From Desulfomicrobium escambiense DSM 10707 (GTDB taxonomy: Bacteria; Desulfobacterota; Desulfovibrionia; Desulfovibrionales; Desulfomicrobiaceae): a DNA stretch of 64,000 nt. The stretch's first letter is position 1. Every line of letters begins with the position of its first letter. Of this stretch, positions 49,410 to 61,221 are shown one piece after another. Below the pieces are notes generated by a model that did not search any database, was not told the DNA's origin, and worked only from the letters and a program-made list of their open reading frames with translations. The position numbers and the translations under genes are program-made. The DNA lies in contig NZ_AUAR01000001.1 of assembly GCF_000428825.1 (NCBI RefSeq), forward strand, positions 124,001-188,000. The letters are read 5' to 3'.

Positions 49410-49425
49410 TGGAAGGAACGTGCCA
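49410..49425 (-). promoter_or_regulatory. Candidate sigma-54 promoter of the molybdenum hydroxylase operon
   Basis: Minus strand TGGCAC-GTTCC-TTCCA: the -24 element is perfect; the -12 element has CC instead of the preferred GC. It lies 65 bp before the FAD-subunit ATG. GTTG-N10-CAAC (49428-49445) is just upstream and might be a weak activator site. Confidence 0.5.
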
Positions 49426-49470
49426 GGTTGTATGACAGTGCAACATGCCGGAATTTAAGGATGGCTTGAA

Positions 49471-49507
49471 TGAGAAAAGAAAAAGGCCATAACAAAAGTT
49501 ATGGCCT
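49471..49507 (-). terminator. Terminator of the kinase/response-regulator operon
   Basis: Perfect 10-bp stem AGGCCATAAC/GTTATGGCCT with a TTTT loop (49484-49507), followed on the minus strand by TTTTTCTTTTC. Separates the regulatory genes from the hydroxylase operon. Confidence 0.85.
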
Positions 49508-49599
49508 GGATGAGGCGAAATGCAGTGGGAAAATCAATTCAGATCATGGTTTCGCATAGATGGGTTCATGTATTCCCCAGGTGCGGGTTATGCAAAAAG

Positions 49600-50963
49600 T
49601 TATGAGCCGCCTTTTTTCAAGCGCTTGCTGAGCGCCGGCTGGGAGATGCCGAGCCAGCGCGCGGCCAGGGTCTGGACGCCGCCCGCGCGGTTCATGGCTT
49701 CGCGCACGAGGGCCTGCACGGTCTCCTCGATGGTCGGCAGGGCGGCTGGGAAGCACAGCTCTTCGGCCGCGCCGAAAAGTTCCGAAGTGTCGTTGTCCGG
49801 TCCGCAGGAGAAGTCGCCGCCGTTCCAGCTGCCCATGGCGTCGAAGACGTAGGCGCGCAGCTCGCGCACGTTGCCGGGGAAGGGGTAGGCGCGCAGGCGG
49901 CTGACGAGGCAGCGGCTCGGCTTCGGTGCGTCCTTGCCGAAACTGGCCGCGGCCTCGGCGATGAAAAGCTCCAGCAGCACGGGTATATCCTCGGGGCGTT
50001 CGCGCAAGGGCGGAATGCGGACCATGTGGGTGCGCAGGCGATAATAGAGGTCCTTGCGGAAGCTTCCCTCGCGGGTCATGGCCTCCAGGTCGCAGTTGGT
50101 GGCCACCACGACCCTCGCCTCGGACGGGCGGGGCACGTCGGCCCCCAGGGGCAGGTACTCCCGCTCCTGTAGCAGGCGCAGCAGCTTGACCTGCGACGAT
50201 TCGCCCAGATCGCCGATCTCGTCGAGGAAGAGCACGCCGTCGGCGGCCTGCTCCACCAACCCCTTGCGGGCGGCGACGGCCCCGGTGAAGGCCCCCTTGC
50301 GGTGGCCGAACAGGGTGTCGCTGAAGACCACGTCGTCAAGTCCGGCCACGTTGACGGCCACGAAGGGTTTGCGCGGGCAGGTCAGCTTGTGCACGGCCCG
50401 CGCGGCCAGCTCCTTGCCGACGCCCGTCTCACCAAAGATGAGGATGGGTTCGGACGACGCGCTGACCGCCTCCAGGTACTGGAAGATCTGCCGCATCTTG
50501 GGGCTGTCCGTGGCGATATGCTCGAAGGCCTCGGGCCGGGTCAGGCGGTCCAGCACGAGGCATTGGCGCAGAGACGTGTTCTCGCGGCGCAGCCGGCTCA
50601 TTTCCAGGGCCGTGCGCACGGAGGCCACCAAGCGCTCCTCCTCCACGGGCTTGGCCAGGTAATCCAGGGCGCCGAGCTTCATGCACGCCACGGCCGATTC
50701 GATGGACTCCACGCCCGTGGCCACGATGACCGGCAGTTCCGGACGCGCCTCCCGCACATGGGCCAGTATCTCCTGGCCGGTCACGCCGGGCATGCTCAAG
50801 TCAAGGATCATGGCCCCCAGGGGCCGCTCGTCGATGATGCGCAGAGCCTCGGCCGGGTTCTGGCAGCAGACGGTGTTGTCGATGCCGCTTGCGCGCAGGC
50901 ACAGGTCGAAACTGTTCAGAATGTCGGCCTCGTCGTCGACGATGAGGACGGGAAAGGTCTGGA

Positions 50964-50967
<4 letters not shown>
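49600..50967 (-). CDS. Sigma-54-dependent response regulator
   Basis: 455 aa. Receiver (about 5-120; phospho-Asp in GAMILDLSMPG, Lys in YLAKPVE), AAA+ domain (about 145-370; GETGVGKE, GHRKGAFTGAV, VLFLDEIGD, FRKDLYYRLR) and a C-terminal Fis-type HTH (MNRAGGVQTLAARWLGISQPALSKRLKKG). ATG 50967 overlaps the kinase stop by ATGA. Co-directional with, and immediately upstream of, the hydroxylase operon, which it most likely activates. Confidence 0.93.
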
Positions 50968-53255
<2,288 letters not shown>

Positions 53256-53402
53256 GATGCCCTCGCCGGGAAACTTCAGTGAGCAGGCAGTCCGGGCACG
53301 GATCTGTACTGCCCGGAAGGTTTTTGTGTGAAGCGCCTTCATAGCGGAGGCGGGGGGGAGAATAAAGGAAGAAAGTCCGCTGCTCGAATTTCAAGGCCTT
53401 GG

Positions 53403-53436
53403 AAAAGCGAAAGGCCGGTTGAGCCCGGCCTTTCGC
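53403..53436 (-). terminator. Terminator of htpG
   Basis: 12-bp perfect stem GCGAAAGGCCGG/CCGGCCTTTCGC with a 6-nt loop (53407-53436), followed on the minus strand by TTTT, just after the htpG stop at 53445. Confidence 0.85.
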
Positions 53437-53444
53437 GTGCGTCG

Positions 53445-55337
53445 CTATTTCGTGCCTCGTTCCTTGTACCAGTCGCTGGAGTCCTCCAGGAGGCGGTTCA
53501 GGCGCTGGACCATCTTGTGCGGGTCGGCCAGGTAGCCGTCCATGAGCAGGGCGGATTCGTAGAGCTGTTCGACCACGGTGGCCACGAAGTCGTCCTGCTC
53601 GTTTTTGGCGAAGACCGAGAGGAGATTGCGGACCAGCTTGTGGTCCTGGTTGATCTCGAAGATCTTCTTGGGGATGGAGGAGTCCTTGGTCACCATCTGC
53701 ATGATCTTGTGCATCTGGGAGGTGGATCCGTCGGGGCTGACCAGGCAGGACGGGCTCTGGCTCAGGCGCTTGGAGATGCGGACCTCGGTGATGCGGTCGC
53801 CCAGGATCTCCTGCACGCGCTTCAGGAAGCGGTCCATGTCCTCGGACTCTTCCTTGGACAGCTCCTCGGGCTTGTCCTTCTTTTCGGCGCTGTCGGCGAA
53901 CTTCTCGATATTCGTGATGTCGGCGTTCTCGGTGGCCTTGAGCTCGAACTCCTTGAACTTGCGCAGGCTGTCCATGACGAACTCGTCCACGGGCTCGTAG
54001 AGGTAGATGACTTCGAGCCCCTTGGTGCGGAAGATCTCCAGGTGCGGGTTCTGCTCGATGGCCTCGCGGCTGGGGCCGGAGATGTAGTAGATCTCCTTCT
54101 GCCCGTCCTTGGCCGCCTCGATGTACTCGTCCAGGGAGATGAGCCCGTCCTTGTCCTCGTGGCGGGAGGAATTGAAACGCAGGAGTTCGCCAAAGGCCTC
54201 CTGGTTGGCGAAGTCGGCGTAGCCGAGCTTGAAGCGCTTGGCGTGCTCCTTCCAGAACGTGGCGTAGCGGTCCTTGTCCTGGCCGAGTTTTTTCAGGTGC
54301 GAGAGGATCTGCTTGGTCAGGGTCTGGGCGATCTTGCGGATGAGCAGGTTCTCCTGCAACGTCTCGCGCGAGATATTGAGCGGCAGGTCCTCGGTGTCGA
54401 CCACGCCGCGCACGAAGCCCAGGTACTCGGGGATGAGGTCCTTGTTCTTGCTCTGGATGAGAACCCGGCGCACGTAGAGGTCCAGGCCGTAGTTGTCGCG
54501 GTCGAAGCCGAAGGCATCCTGGCTGCGGGGGGGCACGAAGGCCAAGGCCGAGAACTGCACGGGCGCGTCGACGCTCAGGTGCAGGGTATCCAGGGGCTCC
54601 TCGTGGTCGTAGGTCAGGAACTTGTAGAACTCCGTGTACTGCTCTGGCGTGACCGAGAATTTGTTCTCGCGCCACAGGGCCTGCACGGTGTTGGCCTTCT
54701 CGCCCTGCACGAGGATGGGGAAGGAGATGAAGTTGGAGTGCTTCTTGATGATGGACGTGATGCGGTGCTGCTCGGCGAACTCCTTGCCATCCTCCTTGAG
54801 GTGCACGGTGATGGTCGTGCCGCGCGGCAGGTCCTCGTCCAGTTCGGCCACGGTGTAGGTGCCCAGGCCGTCGGAGGTCCACTCGACGGCCTTTGCGCCG
54901 GGGCGGAAGGAGCGGGTGCGGATGGTGACCTTGTCGGCGACCATGAAGACCGAGTAGAAGCCCACGCCGAAGCGGCCGATGATGTTGGACGAATTGCCCT
55001 GGTCGGCCATGGCCTGGCGGATGAACTCGGCCGAGCCCGAGCGGGCGATGGTGCCGATGTTGTCCACCAGCTCGTCCTGGGTCATGCCGATGCCCGTGTC
55101 GGCGATGACGAGCTCGCGCTTCTCCTCGTCGGCGGTGATGGAAATCTGCAACTCCAGGTCGGGGCTGACGATTTCGGCCGAGCGGTTCTGCTCGAAGCGC
55201 AGCTTGTCCAGGGCGTCGGAGGCGTTGGAGACCAGCTCACGCAGGAATATTTCCCGGCTCGTGTAGAGCGAATGGGTAATGATGTCGAGGAGTTGTTTGA
55301 TTTCGGTCTTGAATTCGAATTGTTGTGCGGAAGACAT
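53445..55337 (-). CDS. htpG: Molecular chaperone HtpG (Hsp90)
   Basis: 630 aa. GHKL ATPase N-terminal domain ([55 protein letters not shown]), middle domain ([19 protein letters not shown]) and C-terminal dimerisation domain. ATG 55337 has AAGGAG 6 nt upstream. On the minus strand CTTGACA at 55399-55393 and CCATTTAT downstream of it loosely resemble a heat-shock promoter. Monocistronic, with its own terminator. Confidence 0.96.
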
Positions 55338-55437
55338 GTCCACTCCTTGGTTTGAAAATTTCGATGGCACCAAATAAATGGCCTTGGCCGGTTGTCAAGG
55401 GCGGCGGCAGCAAGGTGATTTTCCCCGCGATTTTTGC

Positions 55438-55466
55438 TTGACCGGGGCAGGGGGCTTGGGTAGAGA
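55438..55466 (+). promoter_or_regulatory. Promoter of the first tRNA-His gene
   Basis: TTGACC (55438-55443), 17-bp spacer, TAGAGA (55461-55466), 17 bp before the tRNA 5' end. Confidence 0.55.
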
Positions 55467-55482
55467 GTTTTTCCTCTCACGT

Positions 55483-55559
55483 GGTGGGTGTAGCTCAGTA
55501 GGCAGAGCACCTGGTTGTGGCCCAGGATGTCGCGCGTTCAAGCCGCGTCACTCACCCCA
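55483..55559 (+). tRNA. tRNA-His (GTG anticodon), copy 1
   Basis: 77 nt including the G-1 that is specific to tRNA-His, pairing with discriminator C73. Acceptor GTGGGTG/CACTCAC, D arm GCTC...GAGC, anticodon stem CCTGG/CCAGG with loop TTGTGGC, T arm GCGCG-TTCAAGC-CGCGT, encoded CCA. Confidence 0.95.
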
Positions 55560-55570
55560 TTCGCATATAC

Positions 55571-55595
55571 GGGACAGCTCGCTGTCCCTTTTTTT
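55571..55595 (+). terminator. Terminator after tRNA-His copy 1
   Basis: GGGACAG-CTCG-CTGTCCC followed by seven T. It separates the two tRNA genes. Confidence 0.9.
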
Positions 55596-55604
55596 CTCCC
55601 TCGT

Positions 55605-55681
55605 GGTGGGTGTAGCTCAGCAGGCAGAGCACCTGGTTGTGGCCCAGGATGTCGCGCGTTCAAGCCGCGTCACTCACCCCA
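55605..55681 (+). tRNA. tRNA-His (GTG anticodon), copy 2
   Basis: Identical to copy 1 except for one D-loop base (T to C), with encoded CCA and G-1. Because a terminator precedes it, it needs its own promoter or read-through. Confidence 0.95.
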
Positions 55682-55693
55682 TTTGACACTCAG

Positions 55694-55728
55694 GCAGAAC
55701 CGGATAGAAACTGGTTCTGCTTTTTTTT
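55694..55728 (+). terminator. Terminator after tRNA-His copy 2
   Basis: GCAGAACC/GGTTCTGC stem with an 11-nt loop, followed by eight T. It ends directly before the ribosome site of the VOC gene. Confidence 0.88.
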
Positions 55729-55738
55729 GGAGGTCTGT

Positions 55739-56323
55739 TTGGCATTCACCGGCATCAACCATCTCGCCATGGTCACGGCAGACATGGACAAGACCGTCCA
55801 TTTCTGGCGCGACCTGCTGGGCATGCGCCTGGTGGTGGGCATGGGGCATCCTGGCTACCGCCACTACTTCTTCGAGATCACGCCGACGGACTGCATCGCC
55901 TTCTTCGAATGGCCGGGCGTGGAACCCGTCGCGGAGAAGGACCACGGCGCTCCGGTCAAGGGACCGGCGGCCTTCGACCACCTGTCCTTCGGGGTGGACA
56001 GCGTCGACGAATTGAGCCGCCTGAAGGACCTCCTCGAAACCAACGGCTTCTGGGCCTCGGAACTCATCGACCACGGGTTCATCATCTCCCTCTATTCCTT
56101 CGACCCGAACAACATCCCCATCGAGTTCAGCTGGCCCGTTCCCGACTGCGACGTGCACGAAAGCCCCATCATGATCGATTCCCGTCCGACGCCTGCGGCC
56201 CGCGAAGGCAGCGAGCCGAGGCCGAATCGCTGGAAGACCCCGGGCCCGCGGACAGAAGAGTTCGACATCTACCCCGGCGAAGCGGAAGCCGTGCGCGCCG
56301 CGTTCAGCAAGAAGAAACCGTGA
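55739..56323 (+). CDS. VOC-family (glyoxalase/dioxygenase-like) protein
   Basis: 194 aa from TTG 55739, preceded by GGAGG at 5 nt; no ATG fits. Two beta-alpha-beta-beta-beta units: [30 protein letters not shown] with metal-ligand His7 and Glu in HYFFEI, then [14 protein letters not shown] with His and IEFSW with Glu. The C-terminal ~50 residues are polar, extended, and end in SKKKP. Dioxygenase or lyase of unknown substrate. 37 nt before murA. Confidence 0.8.
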   Translation: MAFTGINHLAMVTADMDKTVHFWRDLLGMRLVVGMGHPGYRHYFFEITPTDCIAFFEWPGVEPVAEKDHGAPVKGPAAFDHLSFGVDSVDELSRLKDLLETNGFWASELIDHGFIISLYSFDPNNIPIEFSWPVPDCDVHESPIMIDSRPTPAAREGSEPRPNRWKTPGPRTEEFDIYPGEAEAVRAAFSKKKP

Positions 56324-56360
56324 GCGACGGGAACTCCCGCCTCACCTGCAAGGATTTATA

Positions 56361-57611
56361 ATGGACAAACTTGTCATCGAAGGCGGTATGCCCCTCAAGG
56401 GCACCGTGACCATAAGCGGTTCCAAGAACGCCGCATTGCCTATCCTCCTGGCCTCCATCCTCGTCGACGGGGAGGTGCGCCTGTCCAACGTGCCCGATCT
56501 GCGCGACATCGGCACCACCCTGAAACTCCTGGAACTGCTGGGCTGCACGGCGGAATACGCCGAAGGCGAAGTCTACCTCAAGTCCTGCAACCTGAAGCCC
56601 GAAGCCCCCTACGACCTGGTCCGCACCATGCGCGCTTCGGTCCTGTGCCTGGGACCGCTCCTGGCCCGCCTGGGCCGCGCCCGCGTGGCCCTGCCCGGCG
56701 GCTGCGCCATCGGTGCCCGGCCCGTGGACATGCACCTGAAGGGCCTGGAGCAGATGGGCGCGGTCTTCGAACTGGAGAGCGGCGACATCATCGGCAACTG
56801 CGACCGCCTGAAGGGCGCCCACATCCAGCTCGACTTCCCGACCGTGGGCGGCACCGAGCACCTCATCATGGCCGCCACTCTGGCCGAGGGCGAGACGGTC
56901 CTGGAAAACGCGGCCCGCGAGCCCGAGATCCAGGACCTGGCCGAGTTCCTGAACAGCTGCGGGGCGAAGATCTCCGGCCACGGCACGAGCGTGGTGCGCA
57001 TCCAGGGCGTGGAGAGTCTGCACGGCACGTCCTACCGCGTCATGCCGGACCGCATCGAGGCCGGCACCTACCTCGTGGCGGCCGGCATCACCAAGGGCGA
57101 CCTGACCCTCAAGGACTGCCCGGTAGACGCCCTCGACGCCGTCATCTTCAAGCTCAACGAAATGGGCATGGTCATCGAGGGCGACCGCGACACCCTGCGG
57201 GCCACCGTCGACGGCCCCCTGAACTGCGTGGACCTCTCCACCCGGCCCTATCCCGGCTTTCCCACGGACATGCAGGCCCAGATCATGGCGCTGATGTGCG
57301 TCAGCCGCGGTGCGGGCGTCATCACCGAGGGCATCTTCGAGAACCGCTTCATGCACGTGCAGGAGCTCGCCCGCCTGGGCGCGCACATCTCCCTCTCGGG
57401 CCAGAGCGCCATGGTGCGCGGCGTGGACTCCCTGAAGGGCGCCACGGTCATGGCCTCGGACCTGCGGGCCAGCGCCTGCCTCGTCCTGGCCGGCCTGGCC
57501 GCCACGGGCCGCACCGACGTGCGCCGCATCTACCACCTGGACCGCGGCTACGAGCAGATGGAAGTGAAACTCGGCGCCGTGGGCGCGAGGATCAGGCGCG
57601 AGAAGGAATAA
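56361..57611 (+). CDS. murA: UDP-N-acetylglucosamine 1-carboxyvinyltransferase
   Basis: 416 aa, full length for MurA. Catalyses the first committed step of peptidoglycan synthesis, transferring enolpyruvate to UDP-GlcNAc. Marks: [17 protein letters not shown] (Lys22-type residue), [24 protein letters not shown] with the catalytic Cys targeted by fosfomycin present, and [16 protein letters not shown] 56361. Confidence 0.97.
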   Translation: MDKLVIEGGMPLKGTVTISGSKNAALPILLASILVDGEVRLSNVPDLRDIGTTLKLLELLGCTAEYAEGEVYLKSCNLKPEAPYDLVRTMRASVLCLGPLLARLGRARVALPGGCAIGARPVDMHLKGLEQMGAVFELESGDIIGNCDRLKGAHIQLDFPTVGGTEHLIMAATLAEGETVLENAAREPEIQDLAEFLNSCGAKISGHGTSVVRIQGVESLHGTSYRVMPDRIEAGTYLVAAGITKGDLTLKDCPVDALDAVIFKLNEMGMVIEGDRDTLRATVDGPLNCVDLSTRPYPGFPTDMQAQIMALMCVSRGAGVITEGIFENRFMHVQELARLGAHISLSGQSAMVRGVDSLKGATVMASDLRASACLVLAGLAATGRTDVRRIYHLDRGYEQMEVKLGAVGARIRREKE

Positions 57612-57654
57612 AGGCCTGTCCGTCTGCGGCCGCAGAGTTCACCGCGCGGACACG

Positions 57655-57693
57655 AAAAAACCTCGCCGGGTATCATCCCGACGAGGTTTTTTT
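57655..57693. terminator. Bidirectional terminator between murA and the VKOR gene
   Basis: AAAAAACCTCG-C-CGGG ... CCCG-A-CGAGGTTTTTTT with loop TATCAT, symmetrical and flanked by A and T runs, between convergent genes. Confidence 0.93.
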
Positions 57694-57715
57694 GTGCTGC
57701 CGACCCGGTTGGCCG

Positions 57716-58708
57716 CTACTCCTTCGTAGCGTTCGCCTCGGCCTTGGCCGGCGGGTCGGGGAAGTGCAGCTCGCGTTTGAGGAAGCCGCGGATGCGCAGG
57801 TATTCGGTGATGTTGTTCTCACCGCGCAGGACCATCTCCCAGCCCGGACGCTCCATGACCACCAGGACCGGGATGCCCTGGAAGCCCTTCATCTTGAAGT
57901 AGGCCCGGGCCGTGCGCACGGTCTGGCGCAGGTCGTCGCTCACGGGCGTCGGCTCTGGCTTGTCCAGGCTCTCGACGCGCAGGATCTCCAGGAAGGGGTT
58001 CTGCTTGCCTTCCGGGGTGTTCAAGACCGTGGCCAGGCGGTAGAAATCCTCCTCCTTGTTGTCCGTGCAGGCCAGGTGCCATTTGCCGGGCAGGGTCTGG
58101 GCGTTGATGGACAGGTTGGCCAGGATCTTGGAGCAGTGGTCGCAGTGCAGGCTGAAGAAGAGCACGTGCTGGGGCGCGTTGTCCGGGGAGTTTTCCCAGG
58201 TCGTGAAGGCCGTGTCGACGATGGCCGGCGGGGTGACGTTCAGGTCCAGCACCGCATTGGCCGCGAACCCGCCCGTCCATACGGCGATGCCCAGGAGCAC
58301 GGTCAGCAGGGTCCTCCGCACCCAGGAGAACAGGGACAGGGTGACGAAGAGCATGGCCCCCACCGCGACGCACAGCAGGCATTTCTCCTTGAGGCCCATG
58401 AACTGGAAGCCCAGGATGGCGCCGTCGAAGGCCAGGGCGCCGAAGAGGAGCAGGGTGGCAGAGCCCCAGATCCACTTTTTGTCGTAGCGGCCGCCGAAGA
58501 AGGCCAGGGACCACAGGAACCAGAAGAAGGCTGCGCCCATCTTGATGAGGTTGCCTTCGCCGAAGCGTACGTACTCCCCGACCACGTCGCAGGACGAGGT
58601 GGTGCAGAAGGAGGTGTGGCGGATGGCCTGCATCCAGACTTCGGCCGAGAGGAACGAGGCGGCCAGGAAGAGAAAGGTGAGCAGGGCGTATCGTGAGACC
58701 TTGGTCAT
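57716..58708 (-). CDS. VKOR-family membrane disulfide oxidase fused to a thioredoxin-like domain
   Basis: 330 aa. N-terminal VKOR domain with about four helices, the loop cysteines C35/C40 (FCTTSSCDVVGEY) and the membrane-face CxxC (KCLLCVA near 107-112). The C-terminal domain after about residue 170 is thioredoxin-like with SLHCDHCSK as its CxxC and IPVLVV as the cis-Pro strand. Bacterial VKOR replaces DsbB, and the fused thioredoxin acts as DsbA in the periplasm. Monocistronic; the terminator is shared with murA. Confidence 0.85.
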   Translation of the reverse strand: MTKVSRYALLTFLFLAASFLSAEVWMQAIRHTSFCTTSSCDVVGEYVRFGEGNLIKMGAAFFWFLWSLAFFGGRYDKKWIWGSATLLLFGALAFDGAILGFQFMGLKEKCLLCVAVGAMLFVTLSLFSWVRRTLLTVLLGIAVWTGGFAANAVLDLNVTPPAIVDTAFTTWENSPDNAPQHVLFFSLHCDHCSKILANLSINAQTLPGKWHLACTDNKEEDFYRLATVLNTPEGKQNPFLEILRVESLDKPEPTPVSDDLRQTVRTARAYFKMKGFQGIPVLVVMERPGWEMVLRGENNITEYLRIRGFLKRELHFPDPPAKAEANATKE

Positions 58709-58783
58709 GACAGACTCCCGGTTGAATGAATGCGTGTTTGTGTATCGCTTCAGGGCGTTGCGTCAAGCCGTGTTGCGTCGCGG

Positions 58784-60217
58784 CTACCGCAGGCGCACGG
58801 CGTGCTTCTTGAGCAGCTCGTAGAGCCGTGCGCGGGAGAGCCCGGAGCGCTCGCATGCCGCCGCCACGTCGCTGCCGCACTGTTCGGCGAGCTGCTGCAG
58901 GTAGGCCTTTTCGAGCTGGTTGACGACCGTTTCGCGGGCGTCCCGGAATTGGGGCAACGCTCCTCCCGGCACGAAGGGCATCTGCAGGGGGCGGGTCAGC
59001 GGGCCCGGGTCGATGACCACGGGCTGAGCCTTCTCGGGTTTCGGCCGGAAGGCGCTCCGGGCGATGCCGATGCGCACGTCGATGGGCAGGTGATGGCTGA
59101 AGAGGCTCGGTTCGTTCGCGGCGTTGTCCACGGCCACGGCGATGGCGTTGACGAACTCACGCACGTTGCCCGGCCACTGGAAGGCGGCCAGGGCGCCGAG
59201 GAATTCGGGCGTGAGCTGCTTGGGCGGGGCCTGGTTCTCGCGGCAGATTTTCTCCACGTAGTACTCCGCGAGCAGCGGGATGTCCTCCTTGCGTTCGCGC
59301 AGGGACGGGATCTGGATATGGTGCCCGTTCAGGCGGTAGAAGAGGTCGCTGCGGAAGTTCCCTTCCTCGACCATCCTGCGCAGGTCGCGGTTGGTGGCCG
59401 CGATGACGCGGAAGTTGCTGGCGACCTCCTCCTTGGAGCCGATGGGCCGGAACTTGCGCTCCTGCAGGACGCGCAGCAGGTTCTTCTGCAGGTCGAGGCC
59501 GAGTTCCGCGATCTCGTCCAGGAAGACCGTGCCGTTGTCGGCCAGCTTGAAGAGGCCGTCGCGGGATTCGTGGGCGCTGGTGAAGGAGCCCTTGACGTGC
59601 CCGAAGAGGGTGCTCTCGGCCAGGTGCGTGGACAGGTTCGTGCAGTCGATGACCACGAGCTTGCCGGGCGTGCCGCTGTTCTCGTGGATGCCGCGGGCGA
59701 AGAGTTCCTTGCCCGTGCCCGTCTCGCCGGTGATGATGACGTTGGCCTTGCTGCGCGCGGCCTTGCCCATGGTTTCCAGGCAGGCCATGATCTTGGGGCT
59801 TTCGCCGATGATGGCGCTGCGTTTGACCTTGCGTCGCCCGCCGGCGCCCTTGGAGGCGCGGTAGGCCATGGCCCGCTGCAGGATGAGGGTGATGGCGCTG
59901 ACCGAAATGGGCTTGCCCACATAGTCCCAGGCGCCGTTGGCGATGGCCAGGGCCGCACCGTCCGAGTCGCCGTCTCCCGTGAGGATGACCACCTCGGGCA
60001 GGGACGCGGCGGCCTGGAACTGCTTGATGTGGGCCAGCCCGTTGCCGTCGGGCAGGTTCACGTCGAGGAAGATGAGGTCGCAATCCGCGCCGGCCTGGGG
60101 GGCCAGCGCTTCCCTGATGGAATGGGCCACGGTGCAGGTGTGCCCCATGCGTTCGATGATGCGCTGGAAGGAGCGGGAAAAATCCTGGTCGTCGTCGATG
60201 ATGAGAATGTCGGCCAC
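58784..60217 (-). CDS. Sigma-54-type response regulator with divergent GAFTGA loop
   Basis: 477 aa from GTG 60217 (GGAG about 7 nt upstream; ATG 60247 adds ten residues without a ribosome site). Receiver (about 3-120; phospho-Asp in LIFLDVNLPDGNG, Lys in YVGKPIS), AAA+ domain (about 145-380; GETGTGKE, VFLDEIAE, FRSDLFYRLN) and Fis-type HTH at the end (CGSDVAAACERSGLSRARLYELLKKHAV). The sigma-54 contact loop reads GSFTSA (FGHVKGSFTSAHES) instead of GAFTGA. No kinase adjacent; divergent from the cytochrome genes. Confidence 0.9.
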   Translation of the reverse strand: MADILIIDDDQDFSRSFQRIIERMGHTCTVAHSIREALAPQAGADCDLIFLDVNLPDGNGLAHIKQFQAAASLPEVVILTGDGDSDGAALAIANGAWDYVGKPISVSAITLILQRAMAYRASKGAGGRRKVKRSAIIGESPKIMACLETMGKAARSKANVIITGETGTGKELFARGIHENSGTPGKLVVIDCTNLSTHLAESTLFGHVKGSFTSAHESRDGLFKLADNGTVFLDEIAELGLDLQKNLLRVLQERKFRPIGSKEEVASNFRVIAATNRDLRRMVEEGNFRSDLFYRLNGHHIQIPSLRERKEDIPLLAEYYVEKICRENQAPPKQLTPEFLGALAAFQWPGNVREFVNAIAVAVDNAANEPSLFSHHLPIDVRIGIARSAFRPKPEKAQPVVIDPGPLTRPLQMPFVPGGALPQFRDARETVVNQLEKAYLQQLAEQCGSDVAAACERSGLSRARLYELLKKHAVRLR

Positions 60218-60468
60218 GTGTGTCTCCGGAGAATGTTCTGTCCGCATTTGTCGGATTTTGTCCGGAAAAGCAAGATTCACGTGCGCCCTGCGCGGAGTTG
60301 CGCCATGTGCTGAAAACATCCTCGGCTTGCGTCTGGCTTTTTTGAAGTCTTGGTTGTAAAAGGAGAACTTGAGTCCGGCCAGGGGCGCCTTCCCGAGCTG
60401 CATGGAGTGCCGGGGCGAACCCGTGTCGGTCCGTGACCATCAACGATTTTCACGTCAAGGAGTTCAGC

Positions 60469-60786
60469 GTGAACATGACCGAACAAGCGATCCGGGTGCT
60501 CAGGTCGAGGCCCCATGCTGTTCCCGCCTTTCTGACCGTCCTCGTCCTGCTGGCCTGCTTCGCCGGGGCCCAGGACACCGGCGCGCTCATCCTCGAACGC
60601 TGCCAGGACTGCCACGAGATGGACAAGGTCTGTCTCGTCGGGAGCGATGACGCCAAGTGGTGGCAGGAAACCGTGCTGCGCATGGTCGAGTACAAGAGCG
60701 AACTGCTCACGGCCGACGACGCATCCTCAGTTTCCGTTTTTCTGGCCGATCCGCAGAAGCGCGCCTCGGTCTGCACCCCCAAATGA
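60469..60786 (+). CDS. Small exported c-type cytochrome-like protein
   Basis: 105 aa from GTG 60469 (AAGGAG 6 nt upstream); ATG 60475 is an alternative. Signal peptide/anchor near 15-38 (AVPAFLTVLVLLACFAGA), then one haem-binding CQDCH (near residue 49) and an extra Cys (KVC) soon after, with no obvious distal Met near the C-terminus. First gene of the oxidase cluster, 22 nt before the next cytochrome. Confidence 0.75.
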   Translation: MNMTEQAIRVLRSRPHAVPAFLTVLVLLACFAGAQDTGALILERCQDCHEMDKVCLVGSDDAKWWQETVLRMVEYKSELLTADDASSVSVFLADPQKRASVCTPK

Positions 60787-60808
60787 CAACACCATACCGG
60801 AGGAAGCC

Positions 60809-61111
60809 ATGAAATACGTATTCGTCTGTCTTGCCGCCTGCCTGTTTTTTGCCGCCCCCGCCCTGGCTGAAGGTCCGGCCGACCTCTATGCCAAGAACTG
60901 CAAGGGCTGTCACGGTGCCGACGGCTCCAAGGTGGCCATGGGCATGACCAGGCCCCTGAATTCCCTGACCCTTGACGAGGTCAAGGCGGCCCTGTCCGGC
61001 TACAAGTCCGGGACCTACGGCGGCGCGAAGAAGGCCATGATGGAGCGCGTGGTCAAGCCTTTGTCCGACGCGGATCTGGAAGCCCTGGCCGCCCACGTCG
61101 ACAGCCTGTAG
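60809..61111 (+). CDS. Cytochrome c553-like class I cytochrome
   Basis: 100 aa. Cleaved signal (MKYVFVCLAACLFFAAPALA-EG), haem site CKGCH (near 31-35), Met ligand candidates in MTRPLN and AMMERVVKPLSDADLEALAAHV. Matches the monohaem c553 of Desulfovibrio in size and pattern. CGGAGGAAG upstream. Likely electron donor to the adjacent oxidase. Confidence 0.9.
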   Translation: MKYVFVCLAACLFFAAPALAEGPADLYAKNCKGCHGADGSKVAMGMTRPLNSLTLDEVKAALSGYKSGTYGGAKKAMMERVVKPLSDADLEALAAHVDSL

Positions 61112-61221
61112 CCGCGAAGTCCCCGGACGTGCCGGACGTTCCCGCTGGGCGGGCCCGGCAGGCCCGGGGACAGTTTTTCCAATACCCGGGCCGCGGGCCC
61201 GCAAACCCTGCCGAGGTCAAG

